Under the pieces are notes generated by a model. It searched no databases. It was not told where the DNA came from and saw nothing but the letters and a program-made list of their open reading frames with translations. Position numbers and translations under genes: made by a program. Shown here piece by piece: positions 7,093-13,740 of a stretch of 13,789 nt of DNA. This DNA is from an uncultured Prevotellaceae bacterium (GTDB lineage Bacteria > Bacteroidota > Bacteroidia > Bacteroidales > Bacteroidaceae), in contig CAMJAO010000028.1 of the NCBI GenBank assembly GCA_946403615.1, positions 1-13,789 on the forward strand, read 5' to 3'. Each line of letters begins with the position of its first letter. Within the stretch, counting starts at the first letter, position 1.

Positions 7093-7123
7093 AAATCAGG
7101 GCATTAATAACCCTGATTTTTTT
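7093..7123 (+). terminator. Intrinsic terminator after rubredoxin
   Basis: A 9-bp perfect stem, AAATCAGGG (7093-7101) with CCCTGATTT (7111-7119), a 9-base loop, and a run of seven T (7117-7123). Confidence 0.9.
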
Positions 7124-7141
7124 ATGGAACTATATACGATG

Positions 7142-7162
7142 TCGATATAAAAATTATATCGA
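7142..7162. promoter_or_regulatory. Perfect 9-bp dyad, possible operator
   Basis: TCGATATAA (7142-7150) and TTATATCGA (7154-7162) are exact complements around a three-base AAA centre. The site is about 70 bases upstream of the -33 element of the next promoter. It resembles a binding site for a dimeric regulator; no regulator gene is nearby. Confidence 0.35.
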
Positions 7163-7229
7163 AAACATACAATTAAAGGATTTGGCACGTTCCCATTTCA
7201 TCACAATTCTGTACAAATCATCCCGGATA

Positions 7230-7261
7230 TTTGACTGATTCAGCGATAATACGTACCTTTG
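7230..7261 (+). promoter_or_regulatory. Promoter of the Ntn amide hydrolase gene (Bacteroidota type)
   Basis: TTTG (7230-7233), a 20-base spacer and TACCTTTG (7254-7261) match the Bacteroidota consensus exactly at the fixed positions. The leader to the ATG at 7334 would be about 65 bases. Confidence 0.75.
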
Positions 7262-7333
7262 TAAACGAATTGCAGAACGCAGCGTCGGTTTGACCTGCTT
7301 ACAGGTAAAAAATTGTATAAAAGGATATTTATA

Positions 7334-8398
7334 ATGAAGAAATTTTATAAGATTACGCTGTTAAGCGTGTTGGGACTGGTAATTATAGCCGGTGTGTTTA
7401 TGTGGATAAAGTTTGGTTCGCTGGTGAAGGGGGCCATGTCATGTGAGAAACTTGATGACGGGCTGTATTACATGGAATACAAGGGCGACGACGGTTTTGA
7501 TGAAATGATGAGTCGTGGCGGATGCGAAACCACAGAACAAATGGCGGACTATGTGATGGAATTCCTGTCAAAGGGATTCTATAAGCCTGAAGTAAAGCCC
7601 AAGAAAGCCGATTTCGGATGCTCGGCACTTACGGCTGTCACTCCCGAAGGTGGCGTGCTGATGGGGCGCAACTTCGACTATCCATCGGCTATCGGTGTCA
7701 TCATGCATACCATCCCTGACCGCGGTTACGAATCAATCACCACCTTCAATGTAGAGTTTTACGGATTTGGCGAGGATTACAAACCGGAAGGATTCAAGAA
7801 CCAGTTTATGGCGTTGACGGGGCTGTTCTGCGCGCTCGACGGTATCAACGAGAAAGGACTGGCCATAGCCGACTTGGTGGCTGGCGACTCCATTCTTACC
7901 CAGCAGTGCACCAGCAAGCCCGACCTCACCACATCGGCAGCCATTCGATACATGCTTAACAATGCGGCCAACATTGACGAGGCACTGAAACTACTTGAAG
8001 ACATAGACATGCATTCTGAAATGGGTTTTGCCCGCCATTATGCCATAGCCGACGCATCGGGCAGAAGTGTGGTCGTGGAATATGTAGATAATAAAATGGT
8101 GGTGACAGAATCGCCCGCCGTGACCAACCATTACCTGTGCGAGCAGAAGCATAATGTAGGATTGATAGAAGGCGATGACCGTTATGACCGTCTTTGCGAA
8201 CGGTACAATCAAACGGGTGGCGTGATGAGCGAAAAGCAGTTGACCGAGGCCATCCAGGCCGTTTCGCAACCCCAAAGAGACGGTTTTCTGGGCACAGCCT
8301 GGACGATGATTATGGACCTTAAAAATCCGTCGGTAACCTACTATTCTCGCCGCCATTTCGATAAACCGTTCCACTTTGAACTTTCACATTCAAAATGA
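7334..8398 (+). CDS. Membrane-anchored Ntn-type linear amide C-N hydrolase (choloylglycine hydrolase family)
   Basis: A 354-residue member of the family that includes bile salt hydrolase and penicillin V acylase, which cut amide bonds using an N-terminal cysteine. An N-terminal hydrophobic segment (about 7-25) is a signal or anchor, followed by a segment to about residue 95 that looks like a propeptide. Cys96 then aligns with the nucleophile: Arg112 and Asp115 lie 16 and 19 residues on, the same spacing as Cys2, Arg18 and Asp21 in bile salt hydrolase. NEKGLAIA (172-179), Asn265 (VTNHYL) and Arg283/Arg286 fit other active-site positions. Maturation would be by cleavage before Cys96. The start is ATG at 7334, behind AAGGATATT, rather than a TTG at 7313. 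It is a single-gene unit with its own promoter and terminator. The substrate is unknown; bile salts are possible but not shown. Confidence 0.88.
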   Translation: MKKFYKITLLSVLGLVIIAGVFMWIKFGSLVKGAMSCEKLDDGLYYMEYKGDDGFDEMMSRGGCETTEQMADYVMEFLSKGFYKPEVKPKKADFGCSALTAVTPEGGVLMGRNFDYPSAIGVIMHTIPDRGYESITTFNVEFYGFGEDYKPEGFKNQFMALTGLFCALDGINEKGLAIADLVAGDSILTQQCTSKPDLTTSAAIRYMLNNAANIDEALKLLEDIDMHSEMGFARHYAIADASGRSVVVEYVDNKMVVTESPAVTNHYLCEQKHNVGLIEGDDRYDRLCERYNQTGGVMSEKQLTEAIQAVSQPQRDGFLGTAWTMIMDLKNPSVTYYSRRHFDKPFHFELSHSK

Positions 8399-8442
8399 AA
8401 TAGTAATCAACTAATAGAATAGACAACTCATGTATAAATGTC

Positions 8443-8478
8443 AAGAGGATGTGACGAAATAGTCACACCCTCTTTTTT
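8443..8478 (+). terminator. Intrinsic terminator after the amide hydrolase gene
   Basis: AGAGGATGTGAC (8444-8455) pairs with GTCACACCCTCT (8462-8473) with one A-C mismatch around a 6-base loop, followed by six T (8473-8478). Confidence 0.88.
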
Positions 8479-8500
8479 ATTAACTCGTTGTCGTTATTTG

Positions 8501-8527
8501 AATTCGTTTAATTTGCGGAATTCGTAG
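8501..8527. repeat. Three degenerate 9-bp tandem units
   Basis: AATTCGTTT, AATTTGCGG and AATTCGTAG follow one another without a gap, between the terminator of the amide hydrolase gene and the end of the aldo/keto reductase gene. It is probably a short intergenic repeat; function unknown. Confidence 0.45.
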
Positions 8528-8533
8528 TAGATT

Positions 8534-9517
8534 CTAATCAATCGCTTTGAGATTGCGTTCTAATTGTGCCACGCTGCTGGCGCCGACGATGACGGAGGTG
8601 ACACCTTGTTGGGCGAGCACCCATCGGAGGGCGTGTTCGGCGAGGGTATGACCGTTGGTGGCCGCTTCGTCGTTCCAGGCGCGCAACTGCTGGAGCAGTT
8701 CGGGTGTCAGTTCGTTGCTGCTGAGCGAGGTGTTGCGGCTCATGCGCGAGTCGCCGGGTATGCCGTTGAGATAGCGGTCGGTAAGCAATCCCTGCTGCAG
8801 GGGCGAGAACGAGATGAAGCCGATTCCGTGTGTGCGGCAGTATTCGAGAGTGCCGTTGTCGATGGGTTCCTGGCTCAGCATGTTGAGTTTGTCTTGGAAG
8901 ATGAGCAGGGGCACGTCGCGTTCGCGCAGGTATTGGTCAGCGAATTTCAGCGCCTCGAGTGGCCAGCGCGAGATACCGATGTAGAGCGCCTTGCCCTGAC
9001 GCACGATATCGACGAGTGCCTGCAGGGTCTCCTCCATAGGTGTTTCGGGATCGAAACGGTGACTATAGAAGAGGTCCACATAGTCGAGGTGCATACGGCG
9101 CAGACTCTGGTCGAGACTTGCCATGAGGTATTTGCGTGAACCCCAGTTGCCGTAGGGACCGGGCCACATGTCATAGCCAGCCTTACTGCTGATGAACAGT
9201 TCGTCGCGGAAGGGACGGAAGTCATCGTCCATCAACCTGCCCATCGTCTCCTCGGCCGAGCCGTAAGGAGGACCGTAGTTGTTGGCCAGGTCGAAATGGG
9301 TGATGCCATGGTCGAAGGCGTAATGCGTGATGGCGCGGCTGCGCTCATAGGGGTCGTTGCCGCCGAAATTGTGCCAGAAACCTAATGATATTTTCGGCAG
9401 AAGCACTCCGCTGTGTCCGCAACGGGTGAAAATCGTGTCGCTATTATCGTAGCGATGGGGTGAGGGGAAAACCTCACCCCCGTCTCCAAATGGAGGAGCA
9501 TAGACAGAATAATGCAT
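8534..9517 (-). CDS. Aldo/keto reductase, YghZ (glyceraldehyde 3-phosphate reductase)-like
   Basis: NADPH-dependent oxidoreductase that reduces aldehydes or ketones, here closest by eye to the YghZ branch acting on glyceraldehyde 3-phosphate and methylglyoxal. The catalytic tetrad is complete: Asp76 and Tyr81 (FDLANNYGPPYGSAEE), Lys112 (SSKAGYDMWPGPYG) and His153 (DLFYSHRFDPETPMEET). The cofactor site VIVGASSVAQLERNL is at 309-323. Two ends are odd. The first 20 or so residues are encoded by a GC-rich repeat element (about 9457-9498), not by the usual short N-terminus. The protein also stops at NLKAID, some 20-25 residues earlier than E. coli YghZ would after this point. The active site is intact, so it may still work. 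It lies 62 bases downstream of ispG and is likely on the same transcript. Confidence 0.88.
   Translation of the reverse strand: MHYSVYAPPFGDGGEVFPSPHRYDNSDTIFTRCGHSGVLLPKISLGFWHNFGGNDPYERSRAITHYAFDHGITHFDLANNYGPPYGSAEETMGRLMDDDFRPFRDELFISSKAGYDMWPGPYGNWGSRKYLMASLDQSLRRMHLDYVDLFYSHRFDPETPMEETLQALVDIVRQGKALYIGISRWPLEALKFADQYLRERDVPLLIFQDKLNMLSQEPIDNGTLEYCRTHGIGFISFSPLQQGLLTDRYLNGIPGDSRMSRNTSLSSNELTPELLQQLRAWNDEAATNGHTLAEHALRWVLAQQGVTSVIVGASSVAQLERNLKAID
9457..9498. repeat. GC-rich repeat inside the 5' end of the aldo/keto reductase gene
   Basis: A perfect 9-bp hairpin, GGGGTGAGG (9457-9465) with CCTCACCCC (9472-9480), is followed by a small CTCC/GGAG dyad (9484-9495). CCTCACCCCC is shared exactly with 6746-6755. 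It encodes reductase residues of about 7-20 (APPFGDGGEVFPSP). Confidence 0.55.
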
Positions 9518-9579
9518 AGAGTGTAGGTGTTGGTTTAATAAAATAATTAATATGATAAATGACCGTTCTAATGGAGTAA

Positions 9580-10986
9580 CTACTCCCTTCCCTCGGGGAG
9601 GGTCGCGGAGGTGTCTCCGGTGGTGGCTTCTATCAACTCCAGCAAGCGTTCTACGGCCTCTTCCTCAGGAATATTTTTCATGACGCACTCTTTGCCGCGG
9701 TAGAGGGATATTTTGCCACGTCCGGCACCCACGTAACCGTAATCGGCATCGGCCATTTCGCCGGGACCATTGACGATACACCCCATGATACCGATTTTCA
9801 GCCCCGCAAGATGACTGGTGGCCGCTTTGATGCGTGCAATGGTCTCTTGCAGGTTGTAGAGCGTGCGACCGCAACCCGGGCAGGAGATGTATTCCGTCTT
9901 GGTGAACTTGATGCGGGCGGCTTGCAGGATGGCGTCAGCGAGCGCGGTCAACTGTTCATGGCTATACTGTTCGCAACGAAGCACCAACTGATGCGCTTTA
10001 TGGTCTATGAGCAGGGCACCGACGGCCATGGACGCTTTCAGTTGCAAGGTTTCCCAATCGGGTGCGTCAACATCGAGCGTGATGGTGTCGTCGTTGATAG
10101 ACGCCTCGGCTTTTTGTCGCAACAGAGAGCATTCTGGGGTGAGACTGACCAGTTGGCGTGCCACGGGAATCTCCGCCTCAGGCTCTTCGCTGAGGCTGAC
10201 ACGGATGGTGTCGCCGATACCCTCGGTCAGCAGCGCACCGATGCCCACGGCACTCTTGATGCGCCCGTCTTCGCCCTCGCCCGCCTCGGTCACACCCAGA
10301 TGCAAGGGGTAGTGCATGTCCTCGGCATCCATGGTTTTGACCAACAGGCGAACCGTGGTGACCATGACCACTGTGTTGCTGGCTTTGATGCTGATAACCA
10401 CGTCGTCGAACTGTTCGCGACGGAAGATGCGCAGGAACTCCATGCAACTCTCCACGATGCCCTCGGGCGTGTCGCCATAGCGCGACATGATACGGTCGGA
10501 AAGCGAACCGTGGTTCACGCCGATGCGCACCGCTGTATGATGCTCCTTGCAGATGTTGATGAAGGGCACGAGTCGGGCCTCTATCTTTTTCAGTTCCTGC
10601 TGATACTCCTCGTCGGTGTATTCCAAATGCTTGAACTTACGGCCGGGGTCAACATAGTTGCCGGGATTGATGCGCACCTTCTCGCAATAGAGTGCGGCCA
10701 CGTCGGCAGTATGGGCGGTAAAGTGCACGTCGGCCACCAACGGCTGCGGATAACCGTCGGCTTTCAGGCGTGTGGAGATATTCTTCATGTTCTCCGCCTC
10801 TCGTGTGCCTTGAGTGGTGAAACGCACCAATTCGCCTCCGGCATCGATGATGCGTTTGGCTTGTGCCACGCATCCTTCGGTGTCGTTGGTATCGACGGTG
10901 GCCATTGACTGGATACGGATGGGATTGTCGCCGCCGATGGCGATGTTGCCCACATGGCAGACGCTGCTAATTCGTCTTGTACTCAT
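9580..10986 (-). CDS. ispG: 4-hydroxy-3-methylbut-2-enyl diphosphate synthase (IspG/GcpE), shortened plant-like form
   Basis: Iron-sulfur enzyme of the MEP isoprenoid pathway that converts 2-C-methylerythritol 2,4-cyclodiphosphate to HMBPP. The N-terminal TIM-barrel part is of the plant-like type, with GGDNPIRIQSMATVDTNDT (18-36), VRINPGNYVDPG (104-115) and the extra helical KFKHLEYTDEEYQQEL segment (117-132). The C-terminal 4Fe-4S domain has Cys369 and Cys372 (ISCPGCGRTL), Cys403 (GCIVNGPGE) and Glu410. From memory, Bacteroidota IspG usually has about 600 residues because of an inserted A* domain; this one has 468, and only about 70-85 residues lie between the barrel end (ARQLV, about 280) and the cluster domain. 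The last 10 or so residues are encoded by a GC-rich repeat (9583-9620). The start overlaps the end of purE by 20 bases. Confidence 0.93.
   Translation of the reverse strand: MSTRRISSVCHVGNIAIGGDNPIRIQSMATVDTNDTEGCVAQAKRIIDAGGELVRFTTQGTREAENMKNISTRLKADGYPQPLVADVHFTAHTADVAALYCEKVRINPGNYVDPGRKFKHLEYTDEEYQQELKKIEARLVPFINICKEHHTAVRIGVNHGSLSDRIMSRYGDTPEGIVESCMEFLRIFRREQFDDVVISIKASNTVVMVTTVRLLVKTMDAEDMHYPLHLGVTEAGEGEDGRIKSAVGIGALLTEGIGDTIRVSLSEEPEAEIPVARQLVSLTPECSLLRQKAEASINDDTITLDVDAPDWETLQLKASMAVGALLIDHKAHQLVLRCEQYSHEQLTALADAILQAARIKFTKTEYISCPGCGRTLYNLQETIARIKAATSHLAGLKIGIMGCIVNGPGEMADADYGYVGAGRGKISLYRGKECVMKNIPEEEAVERLLELIEATTGDTSATLPEGRE
9583..9620. repeat. GC-rich repeat at the 3' end of ispG
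   Basis: CTCCCTTCCCTCGGGGAGGG, an imperfect dyad, and the following GTCGCGGAGGTGTCTCCGG are coding for the final residues of IspG (GDTSATLPEGRE). The CTCCC/GGGAG core resembles the element at 6727-6742. Assigning it to the same family is by eye. Confidence 0.4.
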
Positions 10987-11473
10987 ATTTTATTTCAGCC
11001 AAATCCTTGTTTGCTTTCTCTATCTTAGCGCCAAGACCAGCCTTGTATGCAGCCACTTTCTCTGCTATGGCTGCATCGCTCAATGCCAGCATTTCCGTGG
11101 CGAGGATGGCGGCGTTCAGCGCACCGTTCACACCCACCGTGGCTACAGGAATACCCGGTGGCATTTGGATGATGCTGAGCATGGCATCGAGTCCGTCGAG
11201 CATACCCTTGATGGGTACACCGATGACAGGCAGAGTGGTGGAGGCGGCGATGACCCCGGGCAGAGCGGCAGCCATGCCTGCTCCGGCTATGATGACTTTG
11301 ATGCCGCGCCCTGCGGCGTTGCGCGCGAAATCCTCCACGGCAGCAGGTGTGCGGTGGGCCGACAGCGCGTTCACTTCGAAGGGAATCTGCATCTCTTCTA
11401 AATACTTCATGGCTTTTTCCATGACGGGCAGGTCTGATGTGCTGCCCATGATGATACTGATGATAGGAGTCAT
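10967..11473 (-). CDS. purE: N5-carboxyaminoimidazole ribonucleotide mutase (PurE)
   Basis: Purine biosynthesis enzyme that moves the carboxyl group of N5-CAIR to give CAIR. At 168 residues it has normal length. Visible motifs are IIMGSTSDLPVMEKA (7-21), the SAHRTP loop (38-43) with the catalytic-type His40, and AGAGMAAALPGVIA (63-76). The C-terminal part PVATVGVNGALNAAILATE (109-127) is also typical. The ATG at 11473 is preceded by a 43-base copy of the A/C-rich leader repeat. It is followed by ispG, whose start overlaps its end by 20 bases, so translation of the two is probably coupled. Confidence 0.95.
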   Translation of the reverse strand: MTPIISIIMGSTSDLPVMEKAMKYLEEMQIPFEVNALSAHRTPAAVEDFARNAAGRGIKVIIAGAGMAAALPGVIAASTTLPVIGVPIKGMLDGLDAMLSIIQMPPGIPVATVGVNGALNAAILATEMLALSDAAIAEKVAAYKAGLGAKIEKANKDLAEIKYEYKTN

Positions 11474-11478
11474 ATATT

Positions 11479-11521
11479 TGGTTTATGGTTTAGTGTTGAG
11501 GGATGAGGGTTTAGTGTTCTT
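11479..11521 (-). repeat. A/C-rich leader repeat, shorter relative (before purE)
   Basis: On the minus strand it starts AAGAACACTAAACCCTC, which is identical to part of the copies before rubredoxin and rpoN. It then differs for a few bases and ends with CTCAACACTAAACCA plus an extra TAAACCA. It ends 5 bases before the purE ATG and points in the same sense as the gene, like the other copies. Confidence 0.7.
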
Positions 11522-11596
11522 TCGGAGTTTTGGAGTCCGTGATTGGGGGATGATCTGTCCGCAATATGAGTGGGTCATGTCTTTAACTTCCCTGAA

Positions 11597-12244
11597 TCAA
11601 CTGATAAGCACTGAGAGATGTGCCACGACGGCCCCGATGGCGAATCCGCCGACCACCTCGCTCAGGCTGTGGTAGCCGAGAAACATGCGGCACGAGCCGA
11701 CACAGCCGCCCATGAAGAAGGCGAAACAAATCCACCAGACGGGGTTGAACATCATCAGGATGAACGAATAGGCGATGAGTGCTCCAGCCACGCCGCCCCA
11801 TGCTGCGGTGTGCAGCGAGAAATCAAACCATTTCCTGATGAGAATATGCAGCACAAAGATGATGATGGCTGCCAAGGTAATGCAGGTGATGACATATGGC
11901 AGAAAAACGGCTTTCTGATGCAGATGTCCCAGCACCAGACACGTCAGTGTGATGATGTCGGGAATGGCTTTCATCTGGCGTATTTGCTGTTGGGGATAGA
12001 CGTTTTTGTAATAACGCCGATAAGCCTTGACAAGCACCACTGGCAACAAGAACAGAATGGTGGGGTAGATGACGTAAACGCTGAGCGACACGCCTTTGGC
12101 GAAAGCGCTGAGGATGCTATTCGACATACGTACGGGACTGAAGAACAGCAGCCATCCTATGATGCAACTGTAAATGGGGATGAGCAGGGGGTGGCTCACC
12201 CGGCAAAAAAACTTGGCGTAATATGACTTTTGTTCGTATGTCAT
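11597..12244 (-). CDS. PAP2-like membrane protein (phosphatase family)
   Basis: A 215-residue protein with about six membrane segments (roughly 20-36, 50-73, 95-107, 113-135, 146-165, 169-190 and 197-214, some ambiguous). It resembles type 2 phosphatidic acid phosphatases, which remove phosphate from lipid or isoprenoid phosphates. Motif 2 appears as FSLHTA (142-147, with His145) instead of PSGHT. Motif 3 appears as CRMFLGYHSLSEV (185-197), keeping Arg186 and His192 but with Glu196 where Asp is usual. Motif 1 is not clear, so activity is uncertain. Its ATG overlaps the rpoN stop (ATGA), a sign of translational coupling. An undecaprenyl-phosphate or lipid role is possible but is inference. Confidence 0.75.
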   Translation of the reverse strand: MTYEQKSYYAKFFCRVSHPLLIPIYSCIIGWLLFFSPVRMSNSILSAFAKGVSLSVYVIYPTILFLLPVVLVKAYRRYYKNVYPQQQIRQMKAIPDIITLTCLVLGHLHQKAVFLPYVITCITLAAIIIFVLHILIRKWFDFSLHTAAWGGVAGALIAYSFILMMFNPVWWICFAFFMGGCVGSCRMFLGYHSLSEVVGGFAIGAVVAHLSVLIS

Positions 12245-13728
12245 GATTTTCTGAGCGATGCTTTGGGTATGTTGAGTTGTTCGCGGTATTTGTTGACCGT
12301 TCTGCGGCTGATGGGGTATCCTGCCTCTTTCATCTTTTGCGCGAGTGCTTCGTCGCTGAGCGGATGTTTTTTATCCTCCTCGTCGATGATGGTTTTCATT
12401 GCGCTTTTGATTTCACGTGTTGACAACTCTTCACCCTGATTGGTGACATAACGGGCGCTGAAGAAGTGTTTCAGCGAGAAGGTGCCCCAACGTGTCTGGG
12501 CATATTTCTGGTTGCAAACCCTTGAGATGGTTGAGATGTCGAGTCCCGTATGGTCAGCGATGTCTTTCAGTTTCATGGGCCGCAGGTCGGCATCGTCGCC
12601 ACTGCGGAAAAAATCTTGCTGGACGTCGATGATGGCTTTCATCGTCTTGAAAAGGGTGACGCGCCGCTGCTTGATGGCTTCGATAAAATTCTTTGCCCTT
12701 TCCACACGTTCTTTTGTGTAGATGAGGCTGTCTTTCTCGAGGCGGTTGAGTTGGCTCTTGTTCTTGTAAAGGTCGATAGTCTCAATAAACGACGGTGCGA
12801 TGTGCATCTCGGGGATGTTGCCCTGGTTGATGGTGAAAGTGATCTGTCCGTCATCGCTGGTATCGACAATGAAGTCGGGTGTGATTTGCTGTTGGCTCTT
12901 GCCAATGGCTTCATCAAGTGCGGCTCCGGGTTTGGGATTGAGTTTTTTGAATTCCCTGATCAGGTTGTCTTTCTGCTCGTCGTCAAGGTGCAGAGCCGCT
13001 TGTATCTGGTCAACATGATTTTTCCTCAGTTCCTCAAAATAGCGGGTCACCACGGTGAGCATCTGTTGTTTGACGGGCGAGTCGGCTTTTCTGTTGATTT
13101 GCAGCAACAGGCATTCTTGCAGGTCTTTTGCTCCGATGCCGGGCGGGTCGAATGTTTGCAACAGGTGTATCATCTCGGCGATTTCCTCCTCCGTGGCGTC
13201 GAGATAATAGTAGATGTCGAGGTAGTCGCGTATCTCCTGAATAGTGGGTCGTAACCGTCCTATCTCGTCGAGCGAACCGATAAGGTAGGTCATGATGGTC
13301 TGTTGGCGCTCGTTGAGGTCATGTTCGCCCATCTGCTGATGGAGCAAATCATAAAATGACTCGGTATTCCCGAACACGGGTTCTGTATAATCTTCTGCCC
13401 ATCGCGTCTGTGCAGGACTGTCCATCTGGTCGTCTCTGCCGATATTCTCTAATGCGTTGTTGAGTTCATCCTGTCGCTCCTCACGCTCGTTTTGCTGGTC
13501 GAAAGTCTCATTTTCTGGCGCATCAGGGGCGAAATCATCATCGGGGGTAAAATCATCATCGGGCAGGTTCTCTTCCAAAGCACCGTTCTCGTTGAGTTCG
13601 TCTCTGACTTTCTCCTCGAACTGCACCAACGGCATCTCCACCAGTTTCACCATCAATAGTTGTTGCTGTGAAATCTGCTGCAGATTTTGTTGTGTCTGGG
13701 TTTGTTCCTGTCTGAATGATTGATCCAT
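12241..13728 (-). CDS. rpoN: RNA polymerase sigma-54 factor
   Basis: Alternative sigma factor that recognises -24/-12 promoters and needs an AAA+ activator to open DNA. Length of 495 residues is normal. Region I is glutamine-rich (about 1-35). Region II is short and acidic (about 55-105), with a small repeat PDDDF/PDDDF at 56-66. The core-binding domain follows. A helix-turn-helix is at about 386-405 (DIADHTGLDISTISRVCNQK), and the RpoN box at 474-483 reads SRRTVNKYRE, with Asn where Ala is usual (SRRTVAKYRE). No activator gene is in the window. The gene stops inside the start of the PAP2-like gene. Its start is preceded by a copy of the A/C-rich leader repeat; the promoter lies outside the window. 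Confidence 0.96.
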   Translation of the reverse strand: MDQSFRQEQTQTQQNLQQISQQQLLMVKLVEMPLVQFEEKVRDELNENGALEENLPDDDFTPDDDFAPDAPENETFDQQNEREERQDELNNALENIGRDDQMDSPAQTRWAEDYTEPVFGNTESFYDLLHQQMGEHDLNERQQTIMTYLIGSLDEIGRLRPTIQEIRDYLDIYYYLDATEEEIAEMIHLLQTFDPPGIGAKDLQECLLLQINRKADSPVKQQMLTVVTRYFEELRKNHVDQIQAALHLDDEQKDNLIREFKKLNPKPGAALDEAIGKSQQQITPDFIVDTSDDGQITFTINQGNIPEMHIAPSFIETIDLYKNKSQLNRLEKDSLIYTKERVERAKNFIEAIKQRRVTLFKTMKAIIDVQQDFFRSGDDADLRPMKLKDIADHTGLDISTISRVCNQKYAQTRWGTFSLKHFFSARYVTNQGEELSTREIKSAMKTIIDEEDKKHPLSDEALAQKMKEAGYPISRRTVNKYREQLNIPKASLRKS

Positions 13729-13740
13729 ATCTTTTGTTTT

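Noticed and set aside
7313..7333. TTG start for the amide hydrolase
   Set aside because: ATG at 7334 follows an AAGG-containing leader and gives a standard signal-anchor (MKK plus hydrophobic segment).
9811..10908. A 365-codon open frame on the plus strand opposite ispG
   Set aside because: It lies entirely antisense to a well-supported ispG, its translation has no recognisable domain, and codon structure on the other strand explains the lack of stops. Similar antisense frames occur opposite fabF, rnc, the reductase and rpoN.
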